DNA from: Spirogloea muscicola
Lineage: Eukaryota > Streptophyta > Zygnematophyceae > Spirogloeales > Spirogloeaceae
Assembly (NCBI GenBank): GCA_009602725.1
Contig: WELB01000209.1
Coordinates: 209,501-249,760, forward strand
DNA length: 40,260 bases
Direction of reading: 5' to 3'
The notes below the pieces were generated by a model. It saw nothing but the letters and a program-made list of their open reading frames with translations, was not told the DNA's origin and did not search any database. Each line of letters opens with the position of its first letter. Within the stretch, counting starts at the first letter, position 1. Position numbers and translations under genes: made by a program. This document shows, piece after piece, positions 7,340-16,120 of the stretch.

Positions 7340-9990
7340 GGGTATGAAGGAATTGGAGTGCTTAAGTACTAAGACAGCAGCAAAGGGGACTCTCAGCAAC
7401 CTCTAGTCAGCAGATGCAAGTCGGCATAGCTAGCAGGCGAATAGACGTCGCCCTGACGGAAGCTGGAGGATGCCGCCAAAGCGCGGCCTGCGCGCAAGTT
7501 ACCGCGAAGGCAAGGGACCGCTGCAAAGACATGGCCAAGCGCATCCGGAAGACCTGAGCGAAGGAATCGGCGACATTGAAGCCAGGCTGCTCACCCTGCT
7601 GCCCGTGGCGGCGGGCCACTGCTCGCGCGCAAGGTGGTGAAGCAGGTCAAGCCATATTGAGCCACAGGCTCTTGTGTACGTCAACGGCGAGTGGGACAAA
7701 CTCGTCTGATCCGAGTATTTCCGTTCCTTTGCGCCCGCCACTTGGCGGACTGCGTAGCCCGCCTCCTCCGATAAGCGTTTGGCGCTCCTGGAATCAAAGC
7801 AGTCAGTCGTGACAACGTCGGCGATGAGCCGAGGGCCCCCGAGCGGCGCTGGCAACGAGATCGGCGTGCCAGGTGTGGAGGCGGCCATCCGCCCCAGCGG
7901 TCAGGGGCATGATGCTGGAATTTTCGAGCGCCACCGTGTAACCGGCCTCGACAAGAACGCCGAACATGGCTTTCCGGAGCAGGTCGTGTGTCCCGGTCCG
8001 CTCCCCACCCCATGCGCACCTGAGCATATGAGCTGCCAACGACGCCGCGTCTGGGCTGCGCTCGCCGCACTCGCACTGCTGTATTCCACCTAGGCAGGGT
8101 AGGTGGAGGCCGAGTAGGCGGTGCACAGCCTTGCGGAATGCGTCGTCCGGCATCCGGAGCGCGTCGTGGATCAGCAGGGCAGACAACCAAGCTGCAGCCC
8201 CTGGTGAGGATGCCGAGAGCAGCCGCGCGCGCTCCCGGAGGTCGTCCGGGAGCAAAAGCCCCACCGCCGTGGTGAAGGAGGCCGCATCTACCTCCGCCAC
8301 ATAGCGAGCTTGGGCCCGGAGGTCGGCCGTGCGCGCGAGGTGCGCGAACGGGACGGCCCGTGGCACCCGGGCGGGGTGACCCGCAAGCAGCGCATCCCGG
8401 GCGGAGCGGAGAGCCGCCTAGAATGGCAACATGCCGGTCTCCACGTCCGCTGCCGCCTGCTCCCATGCCGGATGAAACGCTGGGCCACCGAAGCCGCAAC
8501 CTGCGCCCAGCTCCCCAGGTGTGCTGCCCGGCAGGCACGAGCCAGCGGACGGCAGCCCAGACCCCCGCGGATCACAGGCAGGGAGGCCTGGTAAACTGCA
8601 GCCGGTGTCTCCAGGAAGGCCGGGTGTTGGACCAGGGCCGCTCTGCTGGCCAGGATACCTGCATCAAAGATTGCATAGGCGGCCTGCGCAGCCGGGGAGG
8701 GGGGGGGGGCTCGAGCCAGGTACAGGGGACGTTGGGCAATGCTGCGGGTCAGCATGGCGAGCGCCAGCTGCATATCGTGCAGCTCAGGGAGGCGGGCCGC
8801 CGGCTTGAGGTGCTCCTGCAGCTTGCCACGCAGCTGCTCGTCCAAGAAGGCAGGTGAGCCCAATGGAACCCCGAGGAGTGTGAGGCCCCCGGCTAGTGTC
8901 GGACAAACGGAGGGCAGGCGGAGGTGGGCTGGCAAGCCCTGTGGGGACCGAGCGCTACACTTCGACGCTCGGATGTCCAGGCCGACCTCCTGCAGCTGCT
9001 CCTCGAGGGTGGCGAAGGCAGCCAGGACCTCGTCTGATTGCCCGACCAGGGAGGTGTCGTCCACATACTTGGGCATGAGGACGCCCGGGTGAGCAGCTGC
9101 CGTGGCCTTCAGGGCGCGGTCGTGGGCCAGCGCGTGATAAAATTCCCGCCAGGGGTCCCCCTGACGCGTGCCCGTGGAAGACTGGAGGACCTCCACCCCT
9201 CTGGTTCCATGCCGCCAGAGGAGATCGCTGGGCTGGCCGTAGCTCAGCTGGAAGAACGGCAGCAGGGCGGGGAAGGCCTCACGGAGCTCCTCGGCGACAG
9301 CGGCGCGGTCAACGCAGTTAAAGGCATTGCGGACGTCCACCGCCAGCACCACCCACTCGGGGTGCAAGTCAAGGGAAGCCCGCACCCCATGGACAACTGC
9401 TTCGCCGCCGATCTGCAGGCCTGCGCCATTTCGATGTGGCACCAGGTGCGTCTGGGCCGTGCTGTTGCCAAGGTGCCCGTCCCACCAGGCGGTACAGGAC
9501 CTCGCCGATAGCTATGGGGCGGACGCCGCCCCTGTCCTTGCTGAGGGCCAGCAGGGTGCTGGCACACTGCGGATGCTGGCAGAGACGTGACCCCGGGCCA
9601 TGTGTTGACACATCTGGTGCAGCGCCCGAAAGTCCGCCTCGTCTCCCTCGAGGAAGAGCTCCCTCAAATGCTCCGTCACCATGCGTGAGGGGCCGCTTGC
9701 TGCTGCACGCCGGCTGCTCTGCAGGGGCCTTGCGGAGGGCTGCCGTATCAAGGGCCACCTCCTCTCGCGGGACGTAGGAAGGCACCACGGAGGCAGGGGA
9801 GAGCCGGGGATGGAGGGACGAGAGGGCTTGCCGCGTGTCCTCATTCGCTGGCGCCAACACCAAATCATCCAGCGCCTGGACGGCTCTCGAGAGCTCCCCG
9901 GCATGACCATACCGGAGAGCGCGGCGGACACTGGCCGCCCGGTCAGGCGATGGCGCCGTCTGCGAAGTGCGGCGGCCGGCTGTGGCCGCA
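7340..9990 (-). pseudogene. Degenerate non-LTR retrotransposon ORF: RT plus C-terminal restriction-like endonuclease (subfamily 2)
   Basis: The longest LINE copy here, read from about 9990 down to 7407 with several frame breaks. The N-terminal part (GHAGELSRAVQALDDLVLAP) leads to KDRGGVRPIAIGEVLYRLVG. The main RT frame is 9442-8288, with motif A AVDVRNAFNCVDR, motif B TRQGDP and motif C YVDD (codons at 9067-9056). Another frame (8366-7803) gives the Cys/His block CECGERSPDAASLAAHMLRC, then LRKAMFGVLVEAGYTV and GADGRLHTWHADLVA. After a further shift come ADVVTTDCFDS, AKERKYSD and finally FRMRLAMSLQRSLAFAV. A Cys/His block followed by a D..D-type nuclease after RT fits the restriction-like-endonuclease class of LINEs. 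The RNAFN/QGDP RT style recurs in protist and algal LINEs. The 3' UTR runs to the subfamily-2 hairpin near 7330-7293. It is not functional as it stands. Confidence 0.85.
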
Positions 9991-10840
9991 GCCACTGCAG
10001 CGTCAATGCCAGTGTGGCGAGCGAGGGGCCAAGCCTGGCGAGCTGGCTGCTCACGTCCTGCGCTGTTCCCATGGCGGCGAGAGGACGGCGGCCCACGACC
10101 GCCTCCGGGACGCGATGCACAGCATCCTGGTGGAGGCTGGCTTCGCGGTGGCAGCGGAGCACTCCGGCGTCATGCCGCTCCAGGCCAGGGCCGACGGTCT
10201 CCACGCTCGTCGCGTCGACCTGGTGGCCACCCCACAGGCCGGCGGGCCACGTCTGCTTCTGGATGTGGTGACTACCGACGCATTTGACCGCTCCCACCCA
10301 GCCCAGTCTGCCACCAAGGCTGGGTATGCGGTCGCCTGCGCCGCTCGGGCAAAAGAGATCAAGTACGCCGACCATCCACCGGAAGACGAGTTCTTCCCGT
10401 TGGCAATTGACATCCATGGGGCACTGGGCGCTCGGTGGCTTGAGCTACTTAACCAGCTCGCCCGCCACGCAATCGCCCGTCGCTTCCATGGTGAACCGGT
10501 AGACTTTCCTGCAGCCGGGTCGCTGGCGCAAGTGTATCGCATGCGCTTGGCCGTCTCGCTGCAGAGGTCCATGGCCCGTGCGCTGCACCTTCGTGCCGGG
10601 AGAGCCCTCGCTGCTGCCTCTGGCTCTGTCCAGGGGACCCACTTCCAGGACCCTAGCCTCTCTGATTTGCGGCTGCTTAGCAGGGGTTACTGAGTGATTT
10701 GTAGCTGCTTTCTTTCTTTGTCTGCTTTGGTTTCTTAGCGCTTCCTCTGGCTTCCTCTGGCCCCCTTCTCGTTCTTTGTTCATTCTTTTTTGGGCTGGCT
10801 TGTCCAGCCCCTATCCTCAATGGGCGAGCCCTTTCTTCCA
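9940..10840 (+). mobile_element. LINE copy: intact C-terminal endonuclease frame plus 3' UTR (subfamily 3b), head-to-head with the previous copy
   Basis: One open frame (9950-10693) carries the best-preserved C-terminal module. It has CQCG with HVLRC (CxCG...HxxxC knuckle), HDRLRDAMHSILVEAGFAV, RADGLHARRVDLVA and LLLDVVTTDAFD (candidate PD-(D/E)xK acidic residues), then AKEIKYADHPPEDEFFPLAI. It ends YRMRLAVSLQRSMARALHLR ... SDLRLLSRGY with TGA at 10691-10693. The first residues before about 9975 are probably flanking sequence. The 3' UTR carries the hairpin gggctggcttgtccagccc at 10792-10810, then tatcctcaatgggcgagccctttctt. The RT domain is missing through 5' truncation. It abuts the minus-strand RT copy head-to-head near 9940-9980. 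Confidence 0.82.
10792..10810 (+). repeat. LINE 3' UTR hairpin, 7-bp stem
   Basis: GGGCTGG and CCAGCCC flank the 5-nt loop CTTGT. The same position of the 3' UTR in other subfamilies has related but different stems: GGGCTGGC/GCCAGCCC with loop TTT at 15121-15139, and GGGCTGG/CCAGCCC with loop CTTTT at 37677-37695. Confidence 0.85.
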
Positions 10841-10935
10841 TGCCGCGCCAGGAGCTCCTCCCATCGCCCGCACTCAAAGAGGTAGATGCGGTCCAGGAGC
10901 AGCTGGCGGCCTTGGCCGTGGCCCTGTGGGGGGAA
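10841..10935 (-). other. Unassigned coding-like fragment
   Basis: The minus strand reads GQGRQLLLDRIYLFECGRWE and then ELLARHG without a stop. It looks like part of a helical protein, possibly an upstream piece of an RNAFN-type LINE ORF, but it is too short to assign. Confidence 0.3.
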
Positions 10936-11075
10936 AAAGAACTGACAGAGGTTTGAAGGGGCCAAATCGACGGAGGGGCCTAAAGCCACAATGACGGAGG
11001 GGCCTGAAGATGCTATGTCAGAACGGGTGGACGATGGAACACTCAGTAGCTACGAGTGAGGAGCCTCAAATCTCA
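10936..11075 (-). mobile_element. LINE subfamily-1 3' UTR fragment, minus strand
   Basis: The reverse complement reads ctcctcactcgtagctactgagtg, then ccgttctgacatagcatcttcaggcccctccgtc, then ttggccccttcaaacctctg. These are the coding end and 3' UTR of subfamily 1, as at 6700-6800 and 6903-6990. Confidence 0.65.
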
Positions 11076-11230
11076 CAGCCCTTGCTTCCAATTGGGAGAG
11101 CCACTTCTTCTCACAGCCACCGCCCTCGACTGGAAGCGTCTTTCTTCTCTCCACTGATGCTCAAATACCGGACGGTAAATGACAAGGTCTTTGACCTGCG
11201 GCTGCTCAACAGGGAATGGAGCATGTAGTG
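11076..11230 (+). mobile_element. LINE tail modules and a subfamily-4 coding end, plus strand
   Basis: Two hairpin modules (cacagcccttgcttccaattgggagagcc and cacagccaccgccctcgactggaagcgtc) are followed by DLRLLNREWSM and a stop near 11228. This is a remnant of the SDLRLLNR coding end. Confidence 0.5.
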
Positions 11231-11420
11231 ACTGATGGAGGGCCTGAGTGGCCAAGTACAAAGGCAAGCACATTAACAGATGTACATCACCTGCTGCTAA
11301 GCTGACCCGCTCAGCAACAAAGAGTCAGCACATAGAGGTCGCTAACTGATGACCAAATTCCGCACAGCGATTGACGATCTCTTGTGCACCAGCTAAAGCT
11401 CGACCACCTTTCCGGTGCGT
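11231..11420 (-). mobile_element. Second LINE lineage, 3' end fragment, minus strand
   Basis: This region is similar to 19850-20010: aagtacaaaggcaagcacat, gatgtacatcacc..ctgacccgc, gaggtcgctaactgatg, accagctaaagctcg and cctttccgg. There the minus strand encodes the diverged C-terminus with AHAFHQKAERALVGG. It belongs to a LINE lineage distinct from the SLQRSMAHALHL type. Confidence 0.5.
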
Positions 11421-11600
11421 GCTGGCCGTGCTCTAGCTGCAGCCTCTGACTTTCGTCAAGGGGATTCTTTCCGGCTGCTAGTCTTTCTATTTTGCGGCTC
11501 CTATTATAGTTCACTACGTGTGTAGTGCACTGAGATAGCTTTGTCATTCTTTTGTCTGGGCTGGCCGCTCACATCCATCGCCCTCTACGGGAGAAGAGAC
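11410..11600 (+). mobile_element. LINE 3' end remnant (subfamily 4), plus strand
   Basis: The plus strand begins at gtgctggccgtgctctagctgcagcctctg, the RAGRALAAAS block with a stop, and runs through rearranged 3' UTR to gggctggccgctcacatccatcgccctctacgggaga. The next 45 bp carry the same module inverted. Confidence 0.55.
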
Positions 11601-11755
11601 GCTTTCAGGAGAGGGCGGTGGCTGTGAGAGACCAGCCCAGAAAAAAGAATTGAACTGGAAGCGTCACCCTTCCTTCGGGACAGCGCTAATTGGCCTTCGG
11701 ACCTCGTCAATTCTTTTCGGGCTGGCTGTTCACAGCCTTGCTCACAGCACGGCGG
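11601..11755. repeat. Inverted and repeated hairpin modules
   Basis: 11601-11645 is a minus-strand subfamily-4 module (gagggcggtggctgtgagagaccagcccag). 11690-11745 is a plus-strand module (ccttcggacctcgtcaattcttttcgggctggctgttcacagcc). Together with 11553-11600 they give a compact palindromic arrangement. Confidence 0.6.
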
Positions 11756-12280
11756 CGAAACGCGCAGACCACCCGGCTGAGGACGAGTTCGTACCCTTAA
11801 CCCTGATCCCCAAATCTCTCTCCTGGCCGTGGATGTGCACGGGGCTCTCAGGTCCGAGTGGCTTGACCTGCTAGCCAAGCTTGCGTGGCGCGCTGTGTCC
11901 CGCGGGCAAGGTGAGCAGGATGACTTTAACGCCGCTGGCTTGTTGGCCCAGGTCTACCGCATGCGCCTGTCCATCTCCCTTCAGCGGTCCATGGCCCACG
12001 CCTTGCACCTGCGTGCTGGCCGTGCTCTTCCTGGAGACTCTGGTTTTCGTTAGGGGGTTCTTTTTCGGCAGCTAGTCTGTCGGATTTCCGGCTCCTCACT
12101 CGTAGTCATTGAGTGGTTCATCCTACCCCAGTTCTGAGACTACGCTTTTGGTCCCTTCGTAATTTGGCCCCTTCGAACGTTGTCAATTCATTTCAGGCTG
12201 GCTTATCACAGCCCTTGGCCCAGTTGGGAAAGCCACTTACTTTCGTTCACAGCCCTTGCCCCTTTAGGCAGAGCCGCTCT
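11756..12280 (+). mobile_element. 5'-truncated LINE copy (subfamily 1), partial endonuclease end plus 3' UTR
   Basis: The copy starts in the KRADHPAEDEFVPL block. After a frame shift it continues as AVDVHGALRSEWLDLLAKLA, FNAAGLLAQVYRMRLSISLQ and RSMAHALHLRAGRAL, with a TAG after GFR. The 3' UTR (gtggttcatcctaccccagttctg, ccccttcgaacgttgtcaattc) ends in aggctggcttatcacagcccttggcccagttgggaaagcc. Confidence 0.78.
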
Positions 12281-12640
12281 TTTTCTGGTATAATGCATGA
12301 GCTTGCTGTAAACAGGCAAACACACGACGTCGCAAAAATGACAAACAGGCTGCCAGCATGCCCATCTGGGCGGGAAGCTTCTCACGTCGCGCATATCCTA
12401 AACATACGATGTTCTCAAGTAGGGTATGAAAACGAGGACCCGTGCAGCCAAAGGTGTCAATTGCGGCTGGTAGGAGGTGATCACTGCGGGGGTGGTCAGA
12501 GTAGTGCAGCTTTCTCAGCTCTGCACTTCCCACTGCGTGGCCAGCAATGTAGGCCGATGATGGACGCCTGTACGCCTTGTCACACCCACATCGACTAAGG
12601 CTCGTGGGCCTCCGCCAGGTTGTACACCCACAATGTTCTA
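12281..12640 (-). pseudogene. C-terminus of a second, diverged LINE lineage, minus strand
   Basis: Minus-strand frame 12749-12264 reads AYIAGHAVGSAELRKLHYSD, then HPRSDHLLPAAIDTFG, RREKLPAQMGML and RRVFACLQQAHALYQKKSGS. The order (YSDHP..D..LPAAID, then R.R..ACLQQAHAL) parallels KYADHPPEDEFFPLAID and RMRLAVSLQRSMARAL of the main lineage, with low identity. The copy at 19927-20320 shares AYIAGHAVGSAE almost exactly, which supports this as a repeat family. Confidence 0.6.
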
Positions 12641-12664
12641 GGGTGCGACAATAACAGCGTATAT

Positions 12665-13015
12665 TGAGCACCCAGTGGCCACTTGAGTCGCTGTGCTTTA
12701 ACGCCTTTCTGGCCCCTACGAACTTTGGTCTTTCTTCTGGGCTGGCCAATCACAGCCATCGCCCTCTATTGGAAGAGTCTTTTCTCGACATTAAGCCCTT
12801 CGCCAACTTTGGCTTGACTAGCATTTTGGTGCAAAGCCTGAGAATGGGGGGAGCGAGAAACACCTCGCCCAAGGCAAGGCAATGAGCACCAATGGCCACT
12901 TGAGTCGCTGTGTGCTTTGACGCTTTTCAGGCACCTTCGAACTTTCAGGCACCTCAGTCTTCCATCTGGGCTGGCCAATCACAGCCATCGCTCTCTGCTG
13001 GAAGCACCGTTCTTC
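12665..13015 (+). repeat. Two direct copies of a ~120-bp LINE subfamily-4 3' end
   Basis: The unit gcacc(c)agtggccacttgagtcgctgtg..ctttgacgc, cccttcgaactt, tctgggctggccaatcacagccatcgc and tctctgctggaag occurs at 12669-12783 and 12888-13014. Both lack coding sequence. They match the 3' UTR attached to coding sequence at 3597-3720, so they are tail-only LINE copies or a SINE using the LINE tail. The 100 bp between them has no recognised feature. Confidence 0.72.
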
Positions 13016-13059
13016 TTTTGTTTATGACAAACAAAAGCAAGAAGCAAAGATTTATTTTG

Positions 13060-13190
13060 AAAAAGTGTGAGTGGGTGTGAGAGGCCAGCCCAAAGATATG
13101 TACAAGAGGAGAGACTCTTCCGTAGAAGGCGATGGCTGTAATAAGCCAGCCCAAGGTCTGAAAGGGGCCGGCAGGCGGGAAAGGCAGGAT
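13060..13190 (-). repeat. LINE hairpin modules, minus strand
   Basis: Two modules sit here: gtgtgagaggccagcccaaagatatgtacaag, then gagactcttccgtagaaggcgatggctgtaataagccagcccaaggtctgaaaggggccgg. Both are subfamily-4-type 3' ends in reverse orientation. Confidence 0.65.
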
Positions 13191-13450
13191 ACGACTCTCC
13201 ATAGACTTCAGCGAGAGGGAGCAGCTGCTGTCGGCTGCTGACTAGGGATTAACGGGAACCCCACCGGTCATGTCAAGGTGCTTGCCTTTTATTTAGCCAC
13301 TCGGGCCCTCCATCAACACAGATTCCATTGCCACCCTCTATATGCACCTGGCATGCTTTCACAGCCGCTCCTATGATATCAGCAGCCGCCTGTTCTATTT
13401 TGTTCGCCATAGCAACTTACATTGCTGTGTGGCTTCTGCGACTTCTGAAG
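13191..13450. other. Spacer without recognised features
   Basis: No exon, RNA gene or clear repeat is seen. Part of it (tgctgactagggattaacgggaacc) resembles a decayed LINE coding end. Confidence 0.4.
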
Positions 13451-13610
13451 AAGAAAGAAAGAGCTCTTCCGATGCAAGGCAAAGGCTGTGACAAGCCAGC
13501 CTACAGCAAGTGAACGAGGCTTGAAGGGCCGGAAGGAACAAAGTAACGAGTCACTATCCGTGGCTTCTGAAAACGGACGCTCAATAACCTCAAGTCAGCA
13601 ATTGCAGAAC
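13451..13610 (-). mobile_element. LINE 3' end remnant, minus strand
   Basis: The reverse complement contains gggctg-like tggcttgtcacagcctttgcc and cccttcaagcctcgttcact. These match the hairpin and upstream 3' UTR of the LINE families, with a decayed coding end toward 13600. Confidence 0.55.
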
Positions 13611-13839
13611 AAGAACAGTCAAACAAAGAGCCAATTTCTTCAATCACTTTAAGGGAGGGAGCGAGAGGAAGGCGTGGTGCGTATGAGATGAAAGGGAGGC
13701 CAGATCGAGCCATTTAGATGTTCAGAGAAAAGCTAGTGCAGAAGCTGGGACTACGATCGGAAGCCTTTACGTCCAGGCTCTCAGCCGCAAAGGCTGCACA
13801 TGCAGCAGCCTGTATCAAAGAGGGGCAAATGCGTGCATT
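13611..13839. other. Spacer without recognised features
   Basis: Short open frames occur on both strands, but none shows a domain or the composition of the host exons. Confidence 0.35.
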
Positions 13840-14240
13840 TCTGGCCCTTCCAGACCTTGTTCGTAATTTTTGGGCTGACCACTTTCGGCCATCGCCCTTC
13901 TTCGGAAGAGCTCTTTCTTATGCCGGAAGGACGACATCACTTCACTGGCCATTGGAAGTCCACAGGGCGTTTTAAGTCTTAGTGGCTGGACCTGTTTGGC
14001 CTTGCTCTAGTTGCCGCCTCTGTCTATTCACAAGGGGACTTATTTCCGGCTACTAGTCTTCCTGAGTTGCGGCTGCCAAACAGGGGTTATTAAGCGACCA
14101 CTTCGTGGTACTTGCATAGCTGTGTAAGTTAACGCGTACTGGCCCCTGTCAACGAAATTGCCTTTTTCCAAGAGGAGGCGGGGCTGTGATTGGCCAGCCC
14201 GTAAAGAATGAACAAGGTTCAAAGAGCCGAAAGGCGCCAA
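13840..14240. mobile_element. LINE tail (plus), decayed coding end (plus) and inverted tail (minus)
   Basis: 13840-13920 holds ggcccttccagaccttgttcgtaatttttgggctgaccac and ggccatcgcccttcttcggaagagc (plus, subfamily 4). 14000-14095 holds a decayed coding end in another frame (cttccggctactagtcttcctgagttgcggctgccaaacagggg). 14158-14232 is a minus-strand tail (ccaagaggaggcggggctgtgattggccagcccgtaaagaatgaacaaggttcaaag). Confidence 0.55.
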
Positions 14241-14309
14241 CCTCACATCTATGCAAGAGACTACAGCGGATGGGAGCTTAGTAACCCCGAGTCACTAGCC
14301 GCAGTCCTG

Positions 14310-14475
14310 TGGACCTTGTCCATATTCTTTTGGGCTAGCCTTTCACAGCCCTCGTGACTTTCTGGAGGCTGCATAATTTGAGGACCCGCTTGCGCGCTGA
14401 GCAGTGTCTCAATGGCGGCACGGCGAGCAGGCTGACTTCAACGCCGCTGGCTGGCTAGCTCAGGTCTATAGTGTA
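14310..14475 (+). mobile_element. LINE tail and truncated LINE coding fragment
   Basis: 14310-14360 is a hairpin tail (gtggaccttgtccatattcttttgggctagcctttcacagccc). 14395-14475 matches the LINE block GEQADFNAAGWLAQVYS and then stops matching, so the copy is broken at both ends. Confidence 0.5.
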
Positions 14476-14730
14476 ACGGGCGCTGCGGATCGCCAAGCCC
14501 GGGCTGCCGGCGGAGCAAGGAAAGCGGGGAATGACTGAGATGAGGCTGCAACAAGTGATTAGCAACGGATATGGCAGCGGCAGGGGCCCGAGGGTAAGTG
14601 TAGAGGAGCCAGACCACCACCACAGGAAAATAGTAATATAGTAGTAATGGCGCGCGTGTAAAACCCACCACCCTTCCCATCTCGGATTCCTGCTGATAGC
14701 CCGACGGACTGCAGGCCTCCCCACATCCGG
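14476..14730. other. Unassigned spacer
   Basis: GC-rich at first (gggcgctgcggatcgccaagcccgggctgccgg), then AT-richer with polypurine stretches. No gene is recognised. Confidence 0.35.
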
Positions 14731-15165
14731 GCATTGTCCATTCTTTTTGAGCTGGCTTTGCCAGCCCCTCTTCTCTATGGTCCAGCACTTTCTTCTACAG
14801 CACCTTGCTTTCTGCCAAGGGGTCTGCCAGGGGCGCTGCCCGGCTTCAACGGCGCCGCTTCGCTCGCCCAGGTACTCCGCATGCCCCTGGCGGTCTCGTT
14901 CCAACGCTCCCTTGCCTACGCCGTCCACTCGCGAGCAGGCCGTGGTATGGCTGCTGCCTCTGGGTCTCGGCGGAGTGCCTCTTTCCCTGCAGTGAGCTAC
15001 TCTGACTTGAAGTTGCTCACTCGCGGGTACCGAGCTTCCCTCTGCATCGTCTCGTGTTTTGTAGTGTAGTCCTTTTTCGACACCTCTTCTCTTTGGCTTT
15101 GGACATTGTCCATTCTTTTTGGGCTGGCTTTGCCAGCCCCTCTTCTCTACGGGCGAGCGCTTTCT
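14731..15165 (+). mobile_element. LINE subfamily-3 tail followed by a 5'-truncated subfamily-3 copy
   Basis: 14733-14770 carries a tail hairpin (gagctggctttgccagcccc). A second copy starts near 14815 (LPGALPGFNGAASLAQVLRM, PLAVSFQRSLAYAVHSRAGR, AASGSRRSASFPAVSYSDLK, LLTRGY) and reads through to a TAG at 15067. Its 3' UTR holds a tggacattgtcca palindrome at 15099-15111 and a perfect hairpin at 15121-15139. Confidence 0.8.
15121..15139 (+). repeat. Perfect 8-bp LINE 3' UTR hairpin
   Basis: GGGCTGGC, loop TTT, GCCAGCCC. It is preceded by a smaller palindrome, TGGACA-T-TGTCCA, at 15099-15111. The reverse-strand copy at 19020-19038 keeps the same stem and loop. Confidence 0.9.
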
Positions 15166-15290
15166 TTCAGCGCCATCTGGCTCCTTCAGACCTTATCTAT
15201 TCCTTTGGGCTGGCCTCTCGCAGCCACCAGTCAATTGGGCCGCACCTTCCCCTACATCTTCTTCTTCTTCCTACATGGCCGGGGGGTTCC
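15166..15290 (+). mobile_element. LINE subfamily-2 tail with (TTC)n
   Basis: ggctccttcagaccttatctattcctttgggctggcctctcgcagccaccagtcaattgggccgc is followed by cttcttcttcttcc at 15258-15271. The second stem CCAG..(C)TGG of the subfamily-2 module is partly preserved. Confidence 0.7.
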
Positions 15291-15429
15291 CCGATAAGGA
15301 CATTGTCCACGACCAATCGACGGCTATTAACGAGCTACCTCCGACAATACACCTATCCGTCGGTTTTGTAATTAACCCCTTCCCCTCGGCAACCACCGCA
15401 TACCGACGTCCCCCATTCAAAAGAAAGAT

Positions 15430-15780
15430 AGATAGACGCTTGCCGGAGAGGGCGGTGGCTGGGGTCAAAGCCCCGTCAATAGGAGAAGTAGTGGCTCTCC
15501 CGATGGGGGCAAGGGCTGTGAGAAGCCAGCCCAAAAAGAGTAGACGAAGGAGACTGTCAATAGCAAGTGACGGTGTCCTACCAAAAGGGCTAGCGTGAGC
15601 AGTCTATCGTCCATGTCCGCTAGCGATGCCGTTAGGTGTTTTATACAGCTGCCGCCTCCCGTCGCCGTTCCAGTGCCAGCACACAAGCGAACAGCTCTTC
15701 CAATTTATGGCAATGGCTGTGAGAGGCCAGCCCAGAAAAAACGAACAAGGTCTAAAGGGCCGAATGACGCCAAAAGCACA
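15430..15780 (-). mobile_element. Three LINE 3' tail modules, minus strand
   Basis: Modules lie at 15433-15470 (cttgccggagagggcggtggctgggg), 15491-15545 (tggctctcccgatgggggcaagggctgtgagaagccagcccaaaaag, subfamily 1) and 15689-15765 (gctcttccaatttatggcaatggctgtgagaggccagcccag, then aacaaggtctaaagggcc, subfamily 4). No coding sequence is attached. Confidence 0.65.
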
Positions 15781-16120
15781 CAGCTTTGGAAAAGCTTGTG
15801 CCGACTCCCTCTTGCGCGGCTCTCAGCTTGAGGAAGAAACCAACTTTCCCAGTCGTCAGCCTGGGGAAGTGTCCCGTCCCCGGGCATCTGTCAAGCCTTT
15901 CCTGCTGCACTAACGGTCAATCTATTGCCAGCCGGATGAGGTGTCTAGTCTTCAGGCATCTGTCAAGCCGGTACTGCTGCATTGACATTCCAGCCATGTA
16001 GATTTCGTGACCGCCTGCTAGTCTTTCTGACTTGCAGCTGCTAAGTAGGGGTTATTAAGCGACAACCCATCGTGGTACTTTGTGGCTGTAAGTGGCCAGC
16101 CCGTGAAAATATGCGAAATT
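15781..16120. other. Mixed spacer with a decayed LINE coding end
   Basis: A short segment (gtctttctgacttgcagctgctaagtaggggttattaagcg) at 16021-16062 matches the SDLRLL end seen at 14050-14095, and a hairpin half (gtggctgtaagtggccagcccgtg) follows. Two related ggcatctgtcaagcc stretches lie at 15885-15900 and 15956-15970. Nothing else is recognised. Confidence 0.4.

Noticed and set aside
8310-9777. Long plus-strand frames opposite the LINE RT
   Set aside because: They mirror the minus-strand RT frame, which carries YVDD, QGDP and RNAFN. The plus frames have no motifs.
13328-13513. Small membrane protein (AACSILFAIATYIAVWLLRLL)
   Set aside because: The hydrophobic stretch is in a short frame whose 3' half is a LINE tail in reverse orientation. 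No homology or start context supports a gene.
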